Shown in pieces: positions 1 to 7,700 of a stretch of 64,000 nucleotides of DNA (within the stretch, counting starts at the first letter, position 1; the number at the start of each line of letters is the position of its first letter). The position numbers were made by a program, and so were the translations under genes. Below the pieces are notes generated by a model. That model did no database searches, was not told where the DNA came from, and saw only the letters and a list, made by a program, of their open reading frames with translations. This DNA is from Schlegelella_A sp965246805 (GTDB lineage: Bacteria > Pseudomonadota > Gammaproteobacteria > Burkholderiales > Burkholderiaceae_C): NCBI GenBank assembly GCA_965246805.1, contig CBDFFO010000006.1:496001-560000 (forward strand), in the 5' to 3' direction.

Positions 1-557
1 AGGAGCGCGTTCGCCGGCTCGAACAGACCCGCATCGACTGGCGCGACGGCGCCGGTTTTCCGTTCCTCGGCGAAACCGTGATCGTCGTGCTCGACCCGCG
101 CGCCGGCGACGCGCCTGGTGCCGCGTTGCTCAACACCGACGCCAGGGCGCTGCCCGGCGTGCCGCGCCTCACGCTGCACATCGCCCTCGCTCACACCGCC
201 ACCCCCGCGCAGATTCGCGACGCGGTGCAGAGCTGGCTGCAGCGCCAGGCTCGGCGCATTTTCGAAGAGCGCTGCGCCGAGTTCGCATCGAGGCTCGGCG
301 TGCGCGTCAAGCGCCTGGCGTTGTCGTCGGCGCAAACGCGCTGGGGCAGCGCCAGCGCGAACGGCGACATCCGGCTGCACTGGCGTCTCGTGCATTTCGC
401 GATGCCGACGATCGACTACGTCGTCGCCCACGAACTCGCGCACCTGCGCGAGATGAACCACAGCGCGAGATTCTGGGACGTGGTGCGCTCCGTGGTGCCC
501 GATTACCAGCAGGTCAGGCGTACTTTGAAGAGCGACGCGTTGCCCGCGCTCGATTGA
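1..557 (+). CDS. YgjP-like (DUF45/WLM) zinc metalloprotease, 5' end cut by window edge
   Basis: The open frame runs from the first bases of the window without a start codon, so the gene begins upstream. The visible part (about 185 codons) ends with the family's hallmark: a zinc-binding HELAHL helix, then an NHS..FW segment about six residues later. A conserved WGS motif and a tract rich in H and W precede it. This is the YgjP/DUF45 group, often labelled M48-family metallopeptidase; the substrate is unknown. It is cytosolic as far as can be seen (no signal or membrane segment in the visible part). An internal ATG at 78 exists, but in-frame coding continues upstream of it. Family assignment is solid, cellular role is not. 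Confidence 0.85.
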   Translation, partial: ERVRRLEQTRIDWRDGAGFPFLGETVIVVLDPRAGDAPGAALLNTDARALPGVPRLTLHIALAHTATPAQIRDAVQSWLQRQARRIFEERCAEFASRLGVRVKRLALSSAQTRWGSASANGDIRLHWRLVHFAMPTIDYVVAHELAHLREMNHSARFWDVVRSVVPDYQQVRRTLKSDALPALD

Positions 558-608
558 GCGGAACGGGTTGGCGGTCCATCGAATCGGCGTCACCCGACAG
601 CGTGGCCA

Positions 609-806
609 GTGCACACTGATATCGAGGCGGCACGCGCACGGGCTCGCAACGAGCACACGACACTCAACGAGCAATTCCGCGGCTGGCTCGCCGACTATGC
701 GCAGCCTCGCGAACGGCTTGATCGTTATGAGGCCGTCATGCGGGGCTTGAGGGGGCACTTGAAGGTGGGTGGCAAGCTCACCCGGGAATCCCGGAATGAG
801 CGTTGA
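609..806 (+). CDS. VapB-like antitoxin of a PIN-toxin pair
   Basis: This 65-codon frame with a GTG start encodes a small charged protein. Its N-terminal half (DIEAARARARNEH, then LNEQFRGWLADYA) resembles ribbon-helix-helix antitoxins that partner PIN toxins. The stop overlaps the toxin start at 796 by 11 bp, the usual translationally coupled antitoxin-toxin arrangement. No ATG or strong Shine-Dalgarno site precedes the GTG, and the homologous part begins almost at the first residue, so the N-terminus may be slightly short. Identification rests on gene order as much as on sequence. Confidence 0.6.
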   Translation: MHTDIEAARARARNEHTTLNEQFRGWLADYAQPRERLDRYEAVMRGLRGHLKVGGKLTRESRNER

Positions 807-1218
807 ATTCTTCCTTGACACCAACGTATTCGTTTACCAGCTCGACAGCACCGACTCGCGTAAACACAAGATAGCGGAGCAGATCGTTCGCGGCGCGCTC
901 GCTCAACGCAACGCTTGCGTCAGTTGGCAAGTGGTTCAGGAGTGTCTGAACGTCATGCTGCGCAAGGCCAAGGTGGTTTTGCCGACCGAGGCGGCGCGCG
1001 CTTATCTCGATGTCGTGCTGTTGCCGCTGATGCAGGCGGCACCCGGTCCGGCGCTCTACCACCGTGCCTTGGATGTCCAAAGCCGTTGGCGATTCAGCTT
1101 CTACGATTCGCTGATCGTGGCCGGCGCGCTCACTGCCAGCTGCACCACGTTGCTGAGCGAAGACCTGCAGCACGGGCAGGACTTGGACGGCCTGCGGGTC
1201 GTCGACCCGTTCCGATAA
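796..1218 (+). CDS. PIN-domain ribonuclease toxin (VapC family)
   Basis: A 140-residue protein with a complete PIN domain. It opens with FLDTN (first catalytic Asp), has a mid-protein QECLNVML helix carrying the conserved Glu, and near the C-terminus a FYDSLIVAGAL segment followed by LLSEDLQ with the remaining acidic residues. PIN toxins of this type cleave RNA in the cytoplasm and are neutralised by the antitoxin encoded just upstream. The ATG at 796 is chosen because the upstream alternative (769) adds nine residues unlike the family and lies deeper in the antitoxin gene. All metal-binding acids appear present, so the toxin looks intact, unlike the remnant at 11140. Confidence 0.8.
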   Translation: MSVEFFLDTNVFVYQLDSTDSRKHKIAEQIVRGALAQRNACVSWQVVQECLNVMLRKAKVVLPTEAARAYLDVVLLPLMQAAPGPALYHRALDVQSRWRFSFYDSLIVAGALTASCTTLLSEDLQHGQDLDGLRVVDPFR

Positions 1219-1257
1219 GCGGCCGCCGCCGTCGCGGCAACAAGCCCGCCGCGACTT

Positions 1258-2340
1258 CTACCGGGTCGTGAACCGGTACACCCCGTCGACGCATGCCCGC
1301 CGCAACTGCCCCGCCAGCCACAGCGCATTCAGATGCGCGATCGACTCGCCCATCGCGAAGGTCGTCTGGTGCACATCGAGTTTGCGCTTGAAGAGCAGCA
1401 TCAGCAGATCGGCCGCGCTTTGCGGCGCTTCGGCGCAGGCCTTCAGCACATCGCTGAAGCGCTCGGCGTGGTGTTGCGCGAGTTGGTCGATGCGCGTGTG
1501 CAGCCCCTTGAAGGGCAGGCCGTGCGAGGGCAGGACCAGCGTGCAGGCCGGCAACGTTCGCATCCGCGCGATCGAGGCGAGGTAGCGTGTCAGCGGATCG
1601 GCTTCGGGTTCGATGTCAATCACGCTCACGTTGGTCGAGATGCGCGGCAGCACCATGTCGCCGCTGATCAGGAGGTTCTTTTTCGCGCAGTAGAGCGCCA
1701 TGTGTTCCGGGGCGTGGCCGTGGCCGACGTGCAGGAACCAGTCGGCACGGTCGGCGCCCGATCCGATTGCGATCACGTCACCCTCGTGCAGGCGGCGGAA
1801 GCTGTCGGGCACGCAGGGCACGAGGTTCGAGTAATAGGTGGTGCGCTGCGCGATCTGTGATCTCGCGTCTTCGTCGACCAGGCCGTGGCTCGCCATGAAG
1901 GCCGCCGATTTCGGTCCGCCGAACCCGGCCGTCGACGCGATCGCGAGGCGCGCGGTCGTGTAGTCGGTGGCGCTGATCCACAAGCGAACGTCCCAGCGCT
2001 CGGTGAGCCAGTGCGCCAGACCGAGGTGGTCGGGATGCATGTGCGTGACGATCACGCGCAGCACCGGCAGGCCGCCGAGCTCGGCCGCGAAGATCTGCTC
2101 CCACGCGGCGCGTGTGTCGTCGCTCGCGATGCCGCAGTCGACGATGGTCCAGCCCTGGCGCGCTGGCTCGTCGTCTTCGGCCGGCTCTTCGTCGCGGAGC
2201 AGCCAGAGGTTGATGTGGTTCAGCGCGAACGGCAAGCTCATTCGCAACCAGCGAACCCCCGGCGCCACCTCGACGGCGCTGCCGAGCGGCGGAATGGTGT
2301 CGCCGAACGGGTATTCGAGCTCGCGTTCCTGATCGTTCAT
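1258..2340 (-). CDS. MBL-fold metallo-hydrolase
   Basis: About 360 residues with a metallo-beta-lactamase fold: HMHPDH (the HxHxDH zinc motif) near residue 100, later GHAPEH and a SGD motif, and a C-terminal segment typical of the glyoxalase-II/LACTB2-like branch. It is presumably a cytosolic thioester or ester hydrolase; the substrate is not evident. It is divergent from liuR with a shared 74-bp intergenic region containing a LiuR-type operator, so it is probably co-regulated with leucine degradation and could act on an acyl-CoA intermediate (inference). An ATG nine bases further upstream (2349) is an alternative start; neither has a good ribosome-binding site. Confidence 0.85.
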   Translation of the reverse strand: MNDQERELEYPFGDTIPPLGSAVEVAPGVRWLRMSLPFALNHINLWLLRDEEPAEDDEPARQGWTIVDCGIASDDTRAAWEQIFAAELGGLPVLRVIVTHMHPDHLGLAHWLTERWDVRLWISATDYTTARLAIASTAGFGGPKSAAFMASHGLVDEDARSQIAQRTTYYSNLVPCVPDSFRRLHEGDVIAIGSGADRADWFLHVGHGHAPEHMALYCAKKNLLISGDMVLPRISTNVSVIDIEPEADPLTRYLASIARMRTLPACTLVLPSHGLPFKGLHTRIDQLAQHHAERFSDVLKACAEAPQSAADLLMLLFKRKLDVHQTTFAMGESIAHLNALWLAGQLRRACVDGVYRFTTR

Positions 2341-2378
2341 CGGCGCCATTACACTTTTGCGTATCTGCCTTCCGGCAC

Positions 2379-2394
2379 TTCACGTAAACGTCAA
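2379..2394. promoter_or_regulatory. Putative LiuR operator
   Basis: The 16-bp near-palindrome TTCACGTAAACGTCAA lies midway between the MBL gene and liuR. It matches the TTNACGTNNACGTNAA-type motif I associate with LiuR, so it probably mediates autoregulation and control of the divergent gene. If its first six bases serve as a -35 box, a TGTAGA at 2404-2409 lies after a 19-bp spacer, the long spacing typical of MerR-family promoters. Motif seen directly; regulator assignment inferred. Confidence 0.65.
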
Positions 2395-2414
2395 TCGAAC
2401 GAGTGTAGACGCCG

Positions 2415-2846
2415 ATGCTCCGCGTTGCTGCCGCTTCCGCCGATCGACCCAAGCCTCGCAAGGCCGCGTCGGCGGACGAGCCTGCGTTCACGATCGGTGA
2501 GCTCGCCGAGGAGTTCGGCCTGACGACGCGCGCGATCCGTTTCTACGAGGAAAACGGTCTCATCGCGCCGGAACGGCGAGGCAGGAACCGGGTGTACAGC
2601 GCCCGCGATCGCACGCGGCTCAAGCTCACGCTCCGCGGCAAGCGGCTCGGCCTGAAGCTCGCCGAAGTGAAGTCGCTCATCGACATGTACGAGACGAAGC
2701 GCGACACGCGGCCGCAATTGAACAAGTTTCTGTTCGTGCTGGCGCGCCACCGCGCACAGCTCGAGCACCGCATGGCCGACTTGCGTTCGATGCTCGACGA
2801 GGTGCTGACCGAAGAGCGCAAGGCCAGGCGATTGCTCAAAGCCTAG
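2415..2846 (+). CDS. liuR: MerR-family regulator LiuR
   Basis: A 143-residue regulator. After a 25-residue variable head comes a MerR winged-helix domain: FTIGELAEEFGLTTRAIRFY, then ENGLIAP and NRVYS, followed by a coiled-coil dimerisation helix. There is no cysteine pattern for metal sensing. Members of this subgroup control branched-chain amino acid and acyl-CoA catabolism in Proteobacteria. Placement directly upstream of isovaleryl-CoA dehydrogenase and the rest of the liu genes supports LiuR. It probably binds the palindrome at 2379-2394. The effector is not visible from sequence; an acyl-CoA is plausible. Confidence 0.85.
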   Translation: MLRVAAASADRPKPRKAASADEPAFTIGELAEEFGLTTRAIRFYEENGLIAPERRGRNRVYSARDRTRLKLTLRGKRLGLKLAEVKSLIDMYETKRDTRPQLNKFLFVLARHRAQLEHRMADLRSMLDEVLTEERKARRLLKA

Positions 2847-2976
2847 GGGGAGGCCGCTTGTCGATCAGCGCGAACGCCCGGATGATCGACAACGGTTTTC
2901 GAACCCGGGAACATCGAATGTCAGACCGCCGCGCACGCCGATTCGTTCGCGGGCCGGCCACCCGAGAAAGCATTGC

Positions 2977-4227
2977 ATGAACCACCTGCCAGGCCTCGAC
3001 TTCCAGCTCGGTGAAGACATCGACGCGCTGCGCGACGCGGTGCGCGAATTCGCCGCCGCCGAGATCGCGCCGCGCGCCGCCCAGATCGACGCGAGCGATC
3101 AGTTCCCCATGGACTTGTGGCCAAAGCTGGGCCAGCTCGGCGTGCTCGGGGTGACCGTCGGCGAAGAGCACGGCGGCGCGGGCCTTGGCTACCTCGCGCA
3201 CATGATCGCGATGGAGGAGATCAGCCGCGCGAGCGCGTCGGTCGGCCTTTCGTACGGCGCGCATTCAAACCTCTGCGTGAATCAGATCCGCCGCAACGGC
3301 AACGACGCGCAGCGGAAGAAGTACCTGCCCAAACTGGTGTCGGGGGAGCACGTCGGCGCGCTCGCGATGAGCGAGGCCGGCGCCGGTTCCGACGTGATCT
3401 CGATGAAGCTGAGGGCCGAAGAGAAGGGCGGGTTCTATGTGCTGAACGGCACCAAGATGTGGATCACGAACGGCCCCGACGCCGACACGCTCGTCGTCTA
3501 CGCGAAGACCGAGCCGCAAACGGACGACCCCCACGATGCGCTGCCCTCCGAGGGGGCACACGGGCCTTCGGGCGGCCGGGCGGCCGGTGGCGGCGCCCGC
3601 AGCATCACCGCGTTCCTCATCGAGAAGGGCATGAAGGGCTTCAGCATTGCGCAGAAGCTAGACAAGCTCGGCATGCGCGGCAGTTCGACCGGCGAACTCG
3701 TGTTCCACAACGTCGAGGTGCCGGCCGAGAACGTGCTCGGCACCCGGAACGGCGGCGCGAAGGTGCTGATGAGCGGTCTCGACTACGAGCGCGCGGTGCT
3801 CGCGGCCGGGCCGATCGGCATCATGCAGGCCGTGATGGACAACGTCATTCCCTACACGCACGACCGCAAGCAGTTCGGCCAGTCGATCGGCGAGTTCCAG
3901 CTGATCCAGGGCAAGGTCGCCGACATGTACACGGTGCTGCAGGCCGGCCGCGCGTTCTGCTACACCGTGGGCAAGAACCTCGACATGCTCGGCACCGACC
4001 ACGTGCGCCAGGTGCGCAAGGATTGCGCCAGCGTGATCCTCTGGTGCGCCGAGAAGGCGACCTGGATGGCCGGCGAAGGCATCCAGGTGTTCGGCGGCAA
4101 CGGCTACATCAACGAATACCCGCTCGGCCGCCTGTGGCGCGACGCGAAGCTGTACGAGATCGGTGCGGGTACGAGTGAGATCCGCCGGATGCTGATCGGT
4201 CGCGAACTGTTTGCCGAGACCATGTGA
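2977..4227 (+). CDS. liuA: Isovaleryl-CoA dehydrogenase
   Basis: This FAD-dependent enzyme oxidises isovaleryl-CoA to 3-methylcrotonyl-CoA in leucine breakdown. At 416 residues it is longer than the usual ~390 because of an in-frame insertion of about 25 residues (roughly 185-209) encoded by a palindromic repeat. Support: acyl-CoA dehydrogenase N-, middle and C-domains; the LDYERAVLAAGPIG segment carrying the catalytic Glu at the position specific to isovaleryl-CoA dehydrogenases; and the C-terminal IGAGTSEIRR in which the usual catalytic Glu site is Gly. It is the first structural gene after liuR, separated by 130 bp. Confidence 0.93.
   Translation: MNHLPGLDFQLGEDIDALRDAVREFAAAEIAPRAAQIDASDQFPMDLWPKLGQLGVLGVTVGEEHGGAGLGYLAHMIAMEEISRASASVGLSYGAHSNLCVNQIRRNGNDAQRKKYLPKLVSGEHVGALAMSEAGAGSDVISMKLRAEEKGGFYVLNGTKMWITNGPDADTLVVYAKTEPQTDDPHDALPSEGAHGPSGGRAAGGGARSITAFLIEKGMKGFSIAQKLDKLGMRGSSTGELVFHNVEVPAENVLGTRNGGAKVLMSGLDYERAVLAAGPIGIMQAVMDNVIPYTHDRKQFGQSIGEFQLIQGKVADMYTVLQAGRAFCYTVGKNLDMLGTDHVRQVRKDCASVILWCAEKATWMAGEGIQVFGGNGYINEYPLGRLWRDAKLYEIGAGTSEIRRMLIGRELFAETM
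3530..3601. repeat. Palindromic repeat inserted in frame in liuA
   Basis: A GC-rich stretch with the core CTCCGAGGGGGCACACGGGCC followed by GGCGGCCGGGCGGCC. It is related in inverse orientation to the stretch in uvrA at 46517-46596. It encodes the Gly/Ala/Pro-rich peptide absent from ordinary isovaleryl-CoA dehydrogenases, sitting between the VVYAKTEP and SITAFLIEKGMKG strands of the middle domain. The reading frame is preserved on both sides. Confidence 0.7.
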
Positions 4228-4385
4228 AGGCGCGTTATGCCTTGCGCGGTGGCAATGGCACACGGAGTGGTCAAAGGACGCGGCGCGGCAAAGGCACAGC
4301 GCTTCAAGTGCGCGGCGCGGCAAAGGCGCAGTCGGCCAGAGGTCGCGGCGCAGCCTCGGCGGTCATCGCGTTCCGCGATGACTTC

Positions 4386-4533
4386 CCGGAGCTGCCCGGG
4401 TTTTGGGGGCGAGCGCAGAACTCGCCCTCGTAGGGCTCGCTGAGCGCTTCGGGGCTCTTCGGGCTCGGGGCTCAGACAACTGCGCTCGTCGTGCTTCACG
4501 TCTTGGGGTCCCCCGAAACCCGAGCAGCTCCGG
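4386..4533. repeat. MITE-like element, copy A
   Basis: A 148-bp unit bounded by imperfect terminal inverted repeats: left end CCGGAGCTGCCCGGGTTTT, right end the near complement GAAACCCGAGCAGCTCCGG. The interior (GGCGAGCGCAGAACTCGCC, later ACAACTGCGCTCGTCGTGC) is shared in inverse orientation with copy B at 4785-4931. No coding function. It lies in the 1.07-kb gene-free interval between liuA and the thiolase gene. Confidence 0.75.
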
Positions 4534-4621
4534 CGCCTCCGATGCGCCCCGCCCGCCGACCGGCTGCGCCTTTGCTGGGGTTGGATGGGGCTCGATACCG
4601 GGCTCGCGCCCCATCGGGGCC

Positions 4622-4718
4622 TGCCCCCTCTCCCGCCCGCGGGGGAGGGCTGGGGTGAGGGGTCTTTGCCTCACGCGAGCACCCTCACCCTAACCCTCTC
4701 CCGCAAGCGGGAGAGGGA
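4622..4718. repeat. REP/BIME pair (CCCTCTCCC...GGGAGAGGG type)
   Basis: Two palindromic units face each other. The first (about 4622-4662) reads CCCCCTCTCCC-loop-GGGGGAGGGCTGGGGTGAGGGG. The second (about 4680-4718) is its inverse, beginning CACCCTCACCC and ending with the hairpin CCCTCTCCCGCAAGCGGGAG. The same family recurs at 30068-30154, 40938-40974, 44676-44812 and 47158-47290. It sits between the two MITE-like copies. Confidence 0.85.
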
Positions 4719-4784
4719 ACCTGGCGGAGCACTGCGCTTCAGCGAAGCCGCGGGCGAGTGGCTGTCGGTGCGTATCTGCAAGCG

Positions 4785-4931
4785 CCTCCGGTGTTCGGGT
4801 TTTGGGGGACCCCGAAACGTGGAGCACGACGAGCGCAGTTGTCTGAGCCACGAGCTCGACTTCGCCCGGAGCGTTCGGTGCCCGTTCGAGGGCGAGTTCT
4901 GCGCTCGCCCCCAGAACCCGAACACCGGAGG
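4785..4931. repeat. MITE-like element, copy B (inverse of copy A)
   Basis: A 147-bp unit with 22-bp terminal inverted repeats that match nearly perfectly: CCTCCGGTGTTCGGGTTTTG at the left and CAGAACCCGAACACCGGAGG at the right. The interior is the reverse complement of copy A at high similarity. Together the copies form a large inverted repeat around the REP pair, so the region could form a cruciform or, if transcribed, a long hairpin between liuA and the thiolase gene. Confidence 0.78.
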
Positions 4932-4960
4932 GCAGTCATCGCGAATGCGATGACCGCGGC

Positions 4961-5081
4961 AGCTGCGCGCCGACAGCCACTCGCCCGCGGCTTCGCCGGC
5001 CGAAGCAGCTGCGCGCCGACAGCCACTCGCCCGCGGCTTCGCCGGCCGAAGCAGCTGCGTGCCGACAGCCACTCGCCCGCG
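4961..5081. repeat. 46-bp tandem repeat, about 2.6 copies
   Basis: Units begin AGCTGCGCGCCGACAGCCAC at 4961, 5007 and 5053 (third copy has one base change and stops about 29 bp in). The period is exactly 46 bp. A single inverted relative of the unit lies at about 4742-4780 (GCGAAGCCGCGGGCGAGTGG), on the far side of MITE-like copy B. No coding function is supported; the interval 4228-5152 otherwise contains only these repeats. Confidence 0.85.
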
Positions 5082-5152
5082 CCGCTGCCCGCTCACGAGC
5101 GCGGCCACAGCCACTCGCCAAACCGTGAAGCGCGCTCACGCGAGAATGGCGC

Positions 5153-5284
5153 ATGAACGTTCATCAGGACATCACCGCTGCCGTCCGTGAAGGGGCCATC
5201 TGCTTGGCAGGCAAGATGGGCGTGTGCATGATGTCAACCAACTCGACAGGCACCGGCTTCGTCGCCAACCAGATTCCCATTTGA
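5153..5284 (+). CDS. Possible 43-residue ORF upstream of thiolase gene
   Basis: A short open frame (starts MNVHQD, ends VANQIPI) runs from ATG 5153 to a stop 15 bp before the thiolase start. Base composition is less repeat-like than the preceding kilobase, and it fills the presumed leader of the next gene. I do not recognise the product; it might be a gene remnant or upstream ORF rather than a real protein. No good ribosome-binding site precedes it. Confidence 0.2.
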   Translation: MNVHQDITAAVREGAICLAGKMGVCMMSTNSTGTGFVANQIPI

Positions 5285-5299
5285 TCGCAGGAGGTCCCC

Positions 5300-6478
5300 A
5301 TGGCTGATTCCATCGTCATCGTTTCTGCCGCGCGCACGCCCATCGGCGGCCTGCTCGGCGACTTCAGCAGCCTGGCCGCGCACCAGCTCGGGAGCGTCGC
5401 CATCAAGGCCGCGGTCGAGCGTGCCGGCGTCACAGGCGATGCCGTCGACGAAGTACTGATGGGCAACTGCCTGATGGCGGGCCAGGGCCAGGCGCCGGCG
5501 CGCCAGGCGGCGCTCGGCGCGGGTCTTCCGCAATCGACCGGCGCGGTCACGCTCTCGAAGATGTGCGGCTCCGGCATGCGCGCGATGATGTTCGCGCACG
5601 ACATGCTGAAGGCAGAGAGCGCCGACATCCTGATCGCCGGCGGCATGGAGAGCATGACCAACGCGCCGCACCTGACGATGATGAGGAAGGGTGTCAAGTA
5701 CGGCGCTGCACAGCTCCTCGATCACATGGCGGTCGACGGCCTCGAAGACGCTTACGAAAAGGGCCGCGCGATGGGCGTGTTCGCCGAGGAGTGCGTCTCG
5801 AAATACAACTTCGCGCGCGAAGCGATGGACCGCTTCGCGATCACGTCGACCGAGCGGGCAAAGAAGGCCAACGAAGACGGCAGCTTCGACTGGGAGATGG
5901 CGCCCGTCACCGTGACGGGCAAGGGCGGCGACACCCAGATCAAGTTCGACGAGCAGCCGTTCAAGGCCAAGCTCGACAAGATTCCGGGCTTGAAGGCGGC
6001 CTTCAAAAAGGAAGGCGCGATCACCGCGGCGACTTCGTCGAGCATCTCCGATGGCGCCGCGGCGCTGGTGATGATGCGCGAGTCGACGGCCGCGCGCCTC
6101 GGCTGCACACCGATCGCGCGCATCGTCGGCCACAGCGTGCACGCGCAGGCGCCGGCATGGTTCACGACGGCGCCGATCGGGGCGATCGAGAAGCTGCTGA
6201 AGAAGACGGGCTGGGCTGCCGCGGATGTCGACCTGTGGGAGGTGAACGAAGCGTTCGCGGCGGTCACGATGGCGGCGATGCACGAGTTCAAGCTGCCGCA
6301 CGAGATCGTCAACGTGCATGGCGGCGCGGTCGCGATCGGCCACCCGATCGGTGCGAGCGGTGCGCGCATCGTCGTCACGCTGCTCGGCGCATTGCGTCAA
6401 GCGGGGAAGAAAACGGGCGTCGCGGCGCTCTGCATCGGCGGCGGCGAGGCGACGGCGATGGCCGTCGAACTCATTTGA
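5300..6478 (+). CDS. atoB: Acetyl-CoA C-acetyltransferase (thiolase)
   Basis: A 392-residue thiolase that interconverts two acetyl-CoA with acetoacetyl-CoA; in this setting it would cleave the acetoacetyl-CoA formed at the end of leucine and fatty-acid breakdown. Catalytic residues are visible: nucleophilic Cys89 in KMCGSGMRA, His in HGGAVAIGHPIGASG, and the C-terminal Cys in CIGGGEATA. The start is secured by an AGGAGG ribosome-binding site seven bases upstream. It lies downstream of the repeat nest and begins a tightly packed run of genes to liuB. The biosynthetic thiolase of PHB synthesis (PhaA) is a close relative and cannot be excluded as its role. Confidence 0.92.
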   Translation: MADSIVIVSAARTPIGGLLGDFSSLAAHQLGSVAIKAAVERAGVTGDAVDEVLMGNCLMAGQGQAPARQAALGAGLPQSTGAVTLSKMCGSGMRAMMFAHDMLKAESADILIAGGMESMTNAPHLTMMRKGVKYGAAQLLDHMAVDGLEDAYEKGRAMGVFAEECVSKYNFAREAMDRFAITSTERAKKANEDGSFDWEMAPVTVTGKGGDTQIKFDEQPFKAKLDKIPGLKAAFKKEGAITAATSSSISDGAAALVMMRESTAARLGCTPIARIVGHSVHAQAPAWFTTAPIGAIEKLLKKTGWAAADVDLWEVNEAFAAVTMAAMHEFKLPHEIVNVHGGAVAIGHPIGASGARIVVTLLGALRQAGKKTGVAALCIGGGEATAMAVELI

Positions 6479-6488
6479 AGGCCTCGAC

Positions 6489-7166
6489 ATGAAAGTGCTC
6501 GTGATCGGCGCCTCGCGCGGCATTGGGCTGGAGTTCGTCGCGCAATACCGGAAGGACGGCGCCACCGTCACCGCGACCGCGCGCGACGACAAGGGGCTCG
6601 CGCGCCTCACCGCACTCGGCGCCACCGCGCTGAAGCTCGACGTGGTCGACGCCGCCAGCGCGTCGGGCCTCGCGTGGCAGATCGAAGGTGCGGGCTTCGA
6701 TGTCGCGATCATCAACGCCGGCGTGAATGCCAACCCGCAGGCCGAGCGCGCGCGCGGGCTCGGTGCGCCTCCCGAAGACGAGTTCGACAAGGTCATGCGC
6801 ACCAACGTGCTCGGCCCGATGCGCGTCATTCCGCAGATCGCCGAGGCGATGGCGCCCGGTGGCAAGCTCGCGGTGCTGTCGTCTCGCATGGGCTCGATCG
6901 GCTCGCGCACCGCCGCGGGCAGCTCGCTCTATAGGGCGTCGAAGGCGGCCGTCAACTCGGTCTTGAAAGACGCCGCCCTCACGCTCGGCAGCAAGCTCAC
7001 CTGCATCAGTTTTCACCCAGGCTGGGTCCGGACCGACATGGGCGGCAGCGGCGCCGACCTTGACGTCGCGACAAGCGTTGGCGGCATGCGCAAGGTCATC
7101 GCCTCGCTCTCGCCAAAAGAGACCGGCAGCTTCTTCAACTACGACGGCAAGGTGATCGCATGGTGA
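6489..7166 (+). CDS. SDR-family oxidoreductase (C-factor-like)
   Basis: A 225-residue short-chain dehydrogenase. The N-terminal GASRGIG is the NAD(P)-binding glycine motif, INAGVN corresponds to the NAG strand motif, and SSLYRASKAA carries the catalytic Tyr-x3-Lys with an upstream Ser. It resembles the CsgA/C-factor branch. Ten bp separate it from the thiolase stop and it overlaps the MaoC gene by 7 bp, so it is co-transcribed with acyl-CoA genes. A 3-hydroxyacyl-CoA or similar substrate would fit, but is not shown. Confidence 0.85.
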   Translation: MKVLVIGASRGIGLEFVAQYRKDGATVTATARDDKGLARLTALGATALKLDVVDAASASGLAWQIEGAGFDVAIINAGVNANPQAERARGLGAPPEDEFDKVMRTNVLGPMRVIPQIAEAMAPGGKLAVLSSRMGSIGSRTAAGSSLYRASKAAVNSVLKDAALTLGSKLTCISFHPGWVRTDMGGSGADLDVATSVGGMRKVIASLSPKETGSFFNYDGKVIAW

Positions 7167-7690
7167 GTGACCACGACGAAGCGGCTCGACTCGCAGCGGG
7201 TTTTCTGGCCGATGCGAGCAGCGCGGACCCGACATCGAACGGCGACAAGCTGCCGGCCGAGGTCGGCGAGACGTTCACGAAGCAGGTGCTGCTGAGCACC
7301 AACGAGATCCGCGCGTTCGCGGTCTCGGTCGACGATCGCAACCCCTTGCATCACGAACTCGAGGTGGCGTATGCGGCGGGCTATCCGGGCCTCATCGCGA
7401 GCGGCACGCAAATCAGCAGCCTGCTGATGGCGATGACCGCAAGCCACTTCTCGCGCCAGGCCAACGACGGCTATGCGCGGCTCGCGGTCGGCATGCGTTT
7501 CGACATCCGCTTCAAGGCGGTGGTGCTCGCCGACGAAGTGATCGACATGGCATGGCGCGTCACCTCGATCACGCGCAAGGACCGCCTGGCCGGCTGGGTG
7601 GCTGAGCTCGAAGGCACGGCGACGTCGGTGCGGGGCGCGCTGTTGACCGCCACGGGCATCCTGCTGCTCCGCATCACGCCCACCTCGTGA
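7160..7690 (+). CDS. MaoC-like hot-dog dehydratase
   Basis: A 176-residue protein with a MaoC/(R)-specific enoyl-CoA hydratase domain. The segment FAVSVDDRNPLHHE has the catalytic Asp and His spacing (D-x4-H type) of the hydratase-2 family, followed by GLIASGTQ. It would hydrate trans-2-enoyl-CoA to an (R)-3-hydroxyacyl-CoA. It sits between an SDR and an acyl-CoA dehydrogenase gene with a 7-bp overlap upstream and a 10-bp gap downstream, consistent with one operon for acyl-CoA oxidation. Confidence 0.82.
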   Translation: MVSDHDEAARLAAGFLADASSADPTSNGDKLPAEVGETFTKQVLLSTNEIRAFAVSVDDRNPLHHELEVAYAAGYPGLIASGTQISSLLMAMTASHFSRQANDGYARLAVGMRFDIRFKAVVLADEVIDMAWRVTSITRKDRLAGWVAELEGTATSVRGALLTATGILLLRITPTS

Positions 7691-7700
7691 ACGCCGCGCG

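Noticed and set aside
4961..5081. Possible CRISPR array at the 46-bp tandem repeat
   Set aside because: Units abut with no spacers between them, and no cas genes are present.
5153..5284. Idea that the 43-codon ORF before the thiolase gene is a leader peptide for attenuation
   Set aside because: No run of regulatory codons (leucine or others) and no terminator/antiterminator pair visible; kept only as a low-confidence ORF.
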